Shown here one piece after another: positions 63,925 to 64,000 of a DNA stretch of 64,000 nucleotides. A program made the translations under genes and the position numbers. The first letter of the stretch is position 1. The number at the start of each line of letters is the position of its first letter. The DNA comes from an uncultured Aquimarina sp. (GTDB lineage: Bacteria > Bacteroidota > Bacteroidia > Flavobacteriales > Flavobacteriaceae): assembly GCF_947496855.1 (NCBI RefSeq), contig NZ_CANMED010000009.1:36144-100143 (forward strand), in the 5' to 3' direction. The notes under the pieces were generated by a model. It made no database searches and was not told the origin of the DNA. It saw only the letters and a program-made list of their open reading frames with translations.

Positions 63925-64000
63925 AACATAGCTTCATACTTTCCGGAAACCAATGTTTTGGTTCCTTATAACCATTATGCAGATAAGAGCAATACTCCAA

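Overview
The window looks like chromosome of a marine-type flavobacterium (Bacteroidota, Flavobacteriaceae; an Aquimarina-like genome is my inference, not proven). Signs are the strong A+T bias, a type IX secretion (T9SS) C-terminal sorting domain on a secreted amylase, promoters of the Bacteroidota form TAnnTTTG, a SusC/TonB-type receptor with a carboxypeptidase-like N-terminal domain, a Fur/purA/Rel gene group, and a thrS-infC-rpmI-rplT translation operon.

Layout. 1-4.3 kb: a multidomain secreted GH13 alpha-amylase and a small membrane methyltransferase. 4.4-4.75 kb: a probable sigma-54 promoter, a 31-codon ORF and a terminator. 5.0-15.2 kb: an orphan VgrG (type VI secretion spike) cluster with two DUF4280 PAAR-like effectors (metzincin-like and DUF3289 tails), then two peptidoglycan-hydrolase effectors that share one long N-terminal module, each followed by an overlapping lipoprotein gene that is probably its immunity protein, plus a remnant of a further small gene. 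No tss sheath or membrane-complex genes are in the window. 15.3-19.2 kb: a leucine-rich-repeat lipoprotein and a NarL-type two-component system with a TPR sensor. 19.5-21.9 kb: cydAB (cytochrome bd oxidase).

21.9-38.7 kb: a probable integrated element. It starts in an intact tRNA-Pro(GGG) gene and ends at a 40-bp exact copy of that tRNA's 3' part, followed by what looks like the original tRNA terminator. No integrase is visible. Inside lie orphan small genes, an AraC-type regulator, and a minus-strand gene block: a 960-residue protein of unknown function, a phage tail-collar protein, a double GT2 glycosyltransferase, a GH64-like glucanase and a GH18 chitinase-like enzyme, none of the five with a visible signal peptide. 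Upstream are two paralogous beta-rich proteins, two small unknown proteins, a cysteine-protease-like protein, a 43-residue double-glycine-type precursor peptide and a 36-residue membrane peptide. Two genes carry a duplicated upstream module with repeats of 21-bp period, the same period as repeats in front of the AraC-type gene. This block is the best candidate here for an undescribed system.

39-48.7 kb: a DUF983 protein, two AraC regulators, a SnoaL-like protein, an OmpA-like protein, and a metal-uptake group (TonB receptor, PepSY membrane protein, outer-membrane protein, small Cys-containing protein). 48.9-61.6 kb: core genes, all on the minus strand: purA, fur-like, rel, an M48 protease, a TrmH-type methyltransferase, a hybrid kinase, rplT, rpmI, infC (apparently starting with a rare ATA codon) and thrS. 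61.6-64 kb: non-coding DNA and a heavily decayed sensor-kinase pseudogene.
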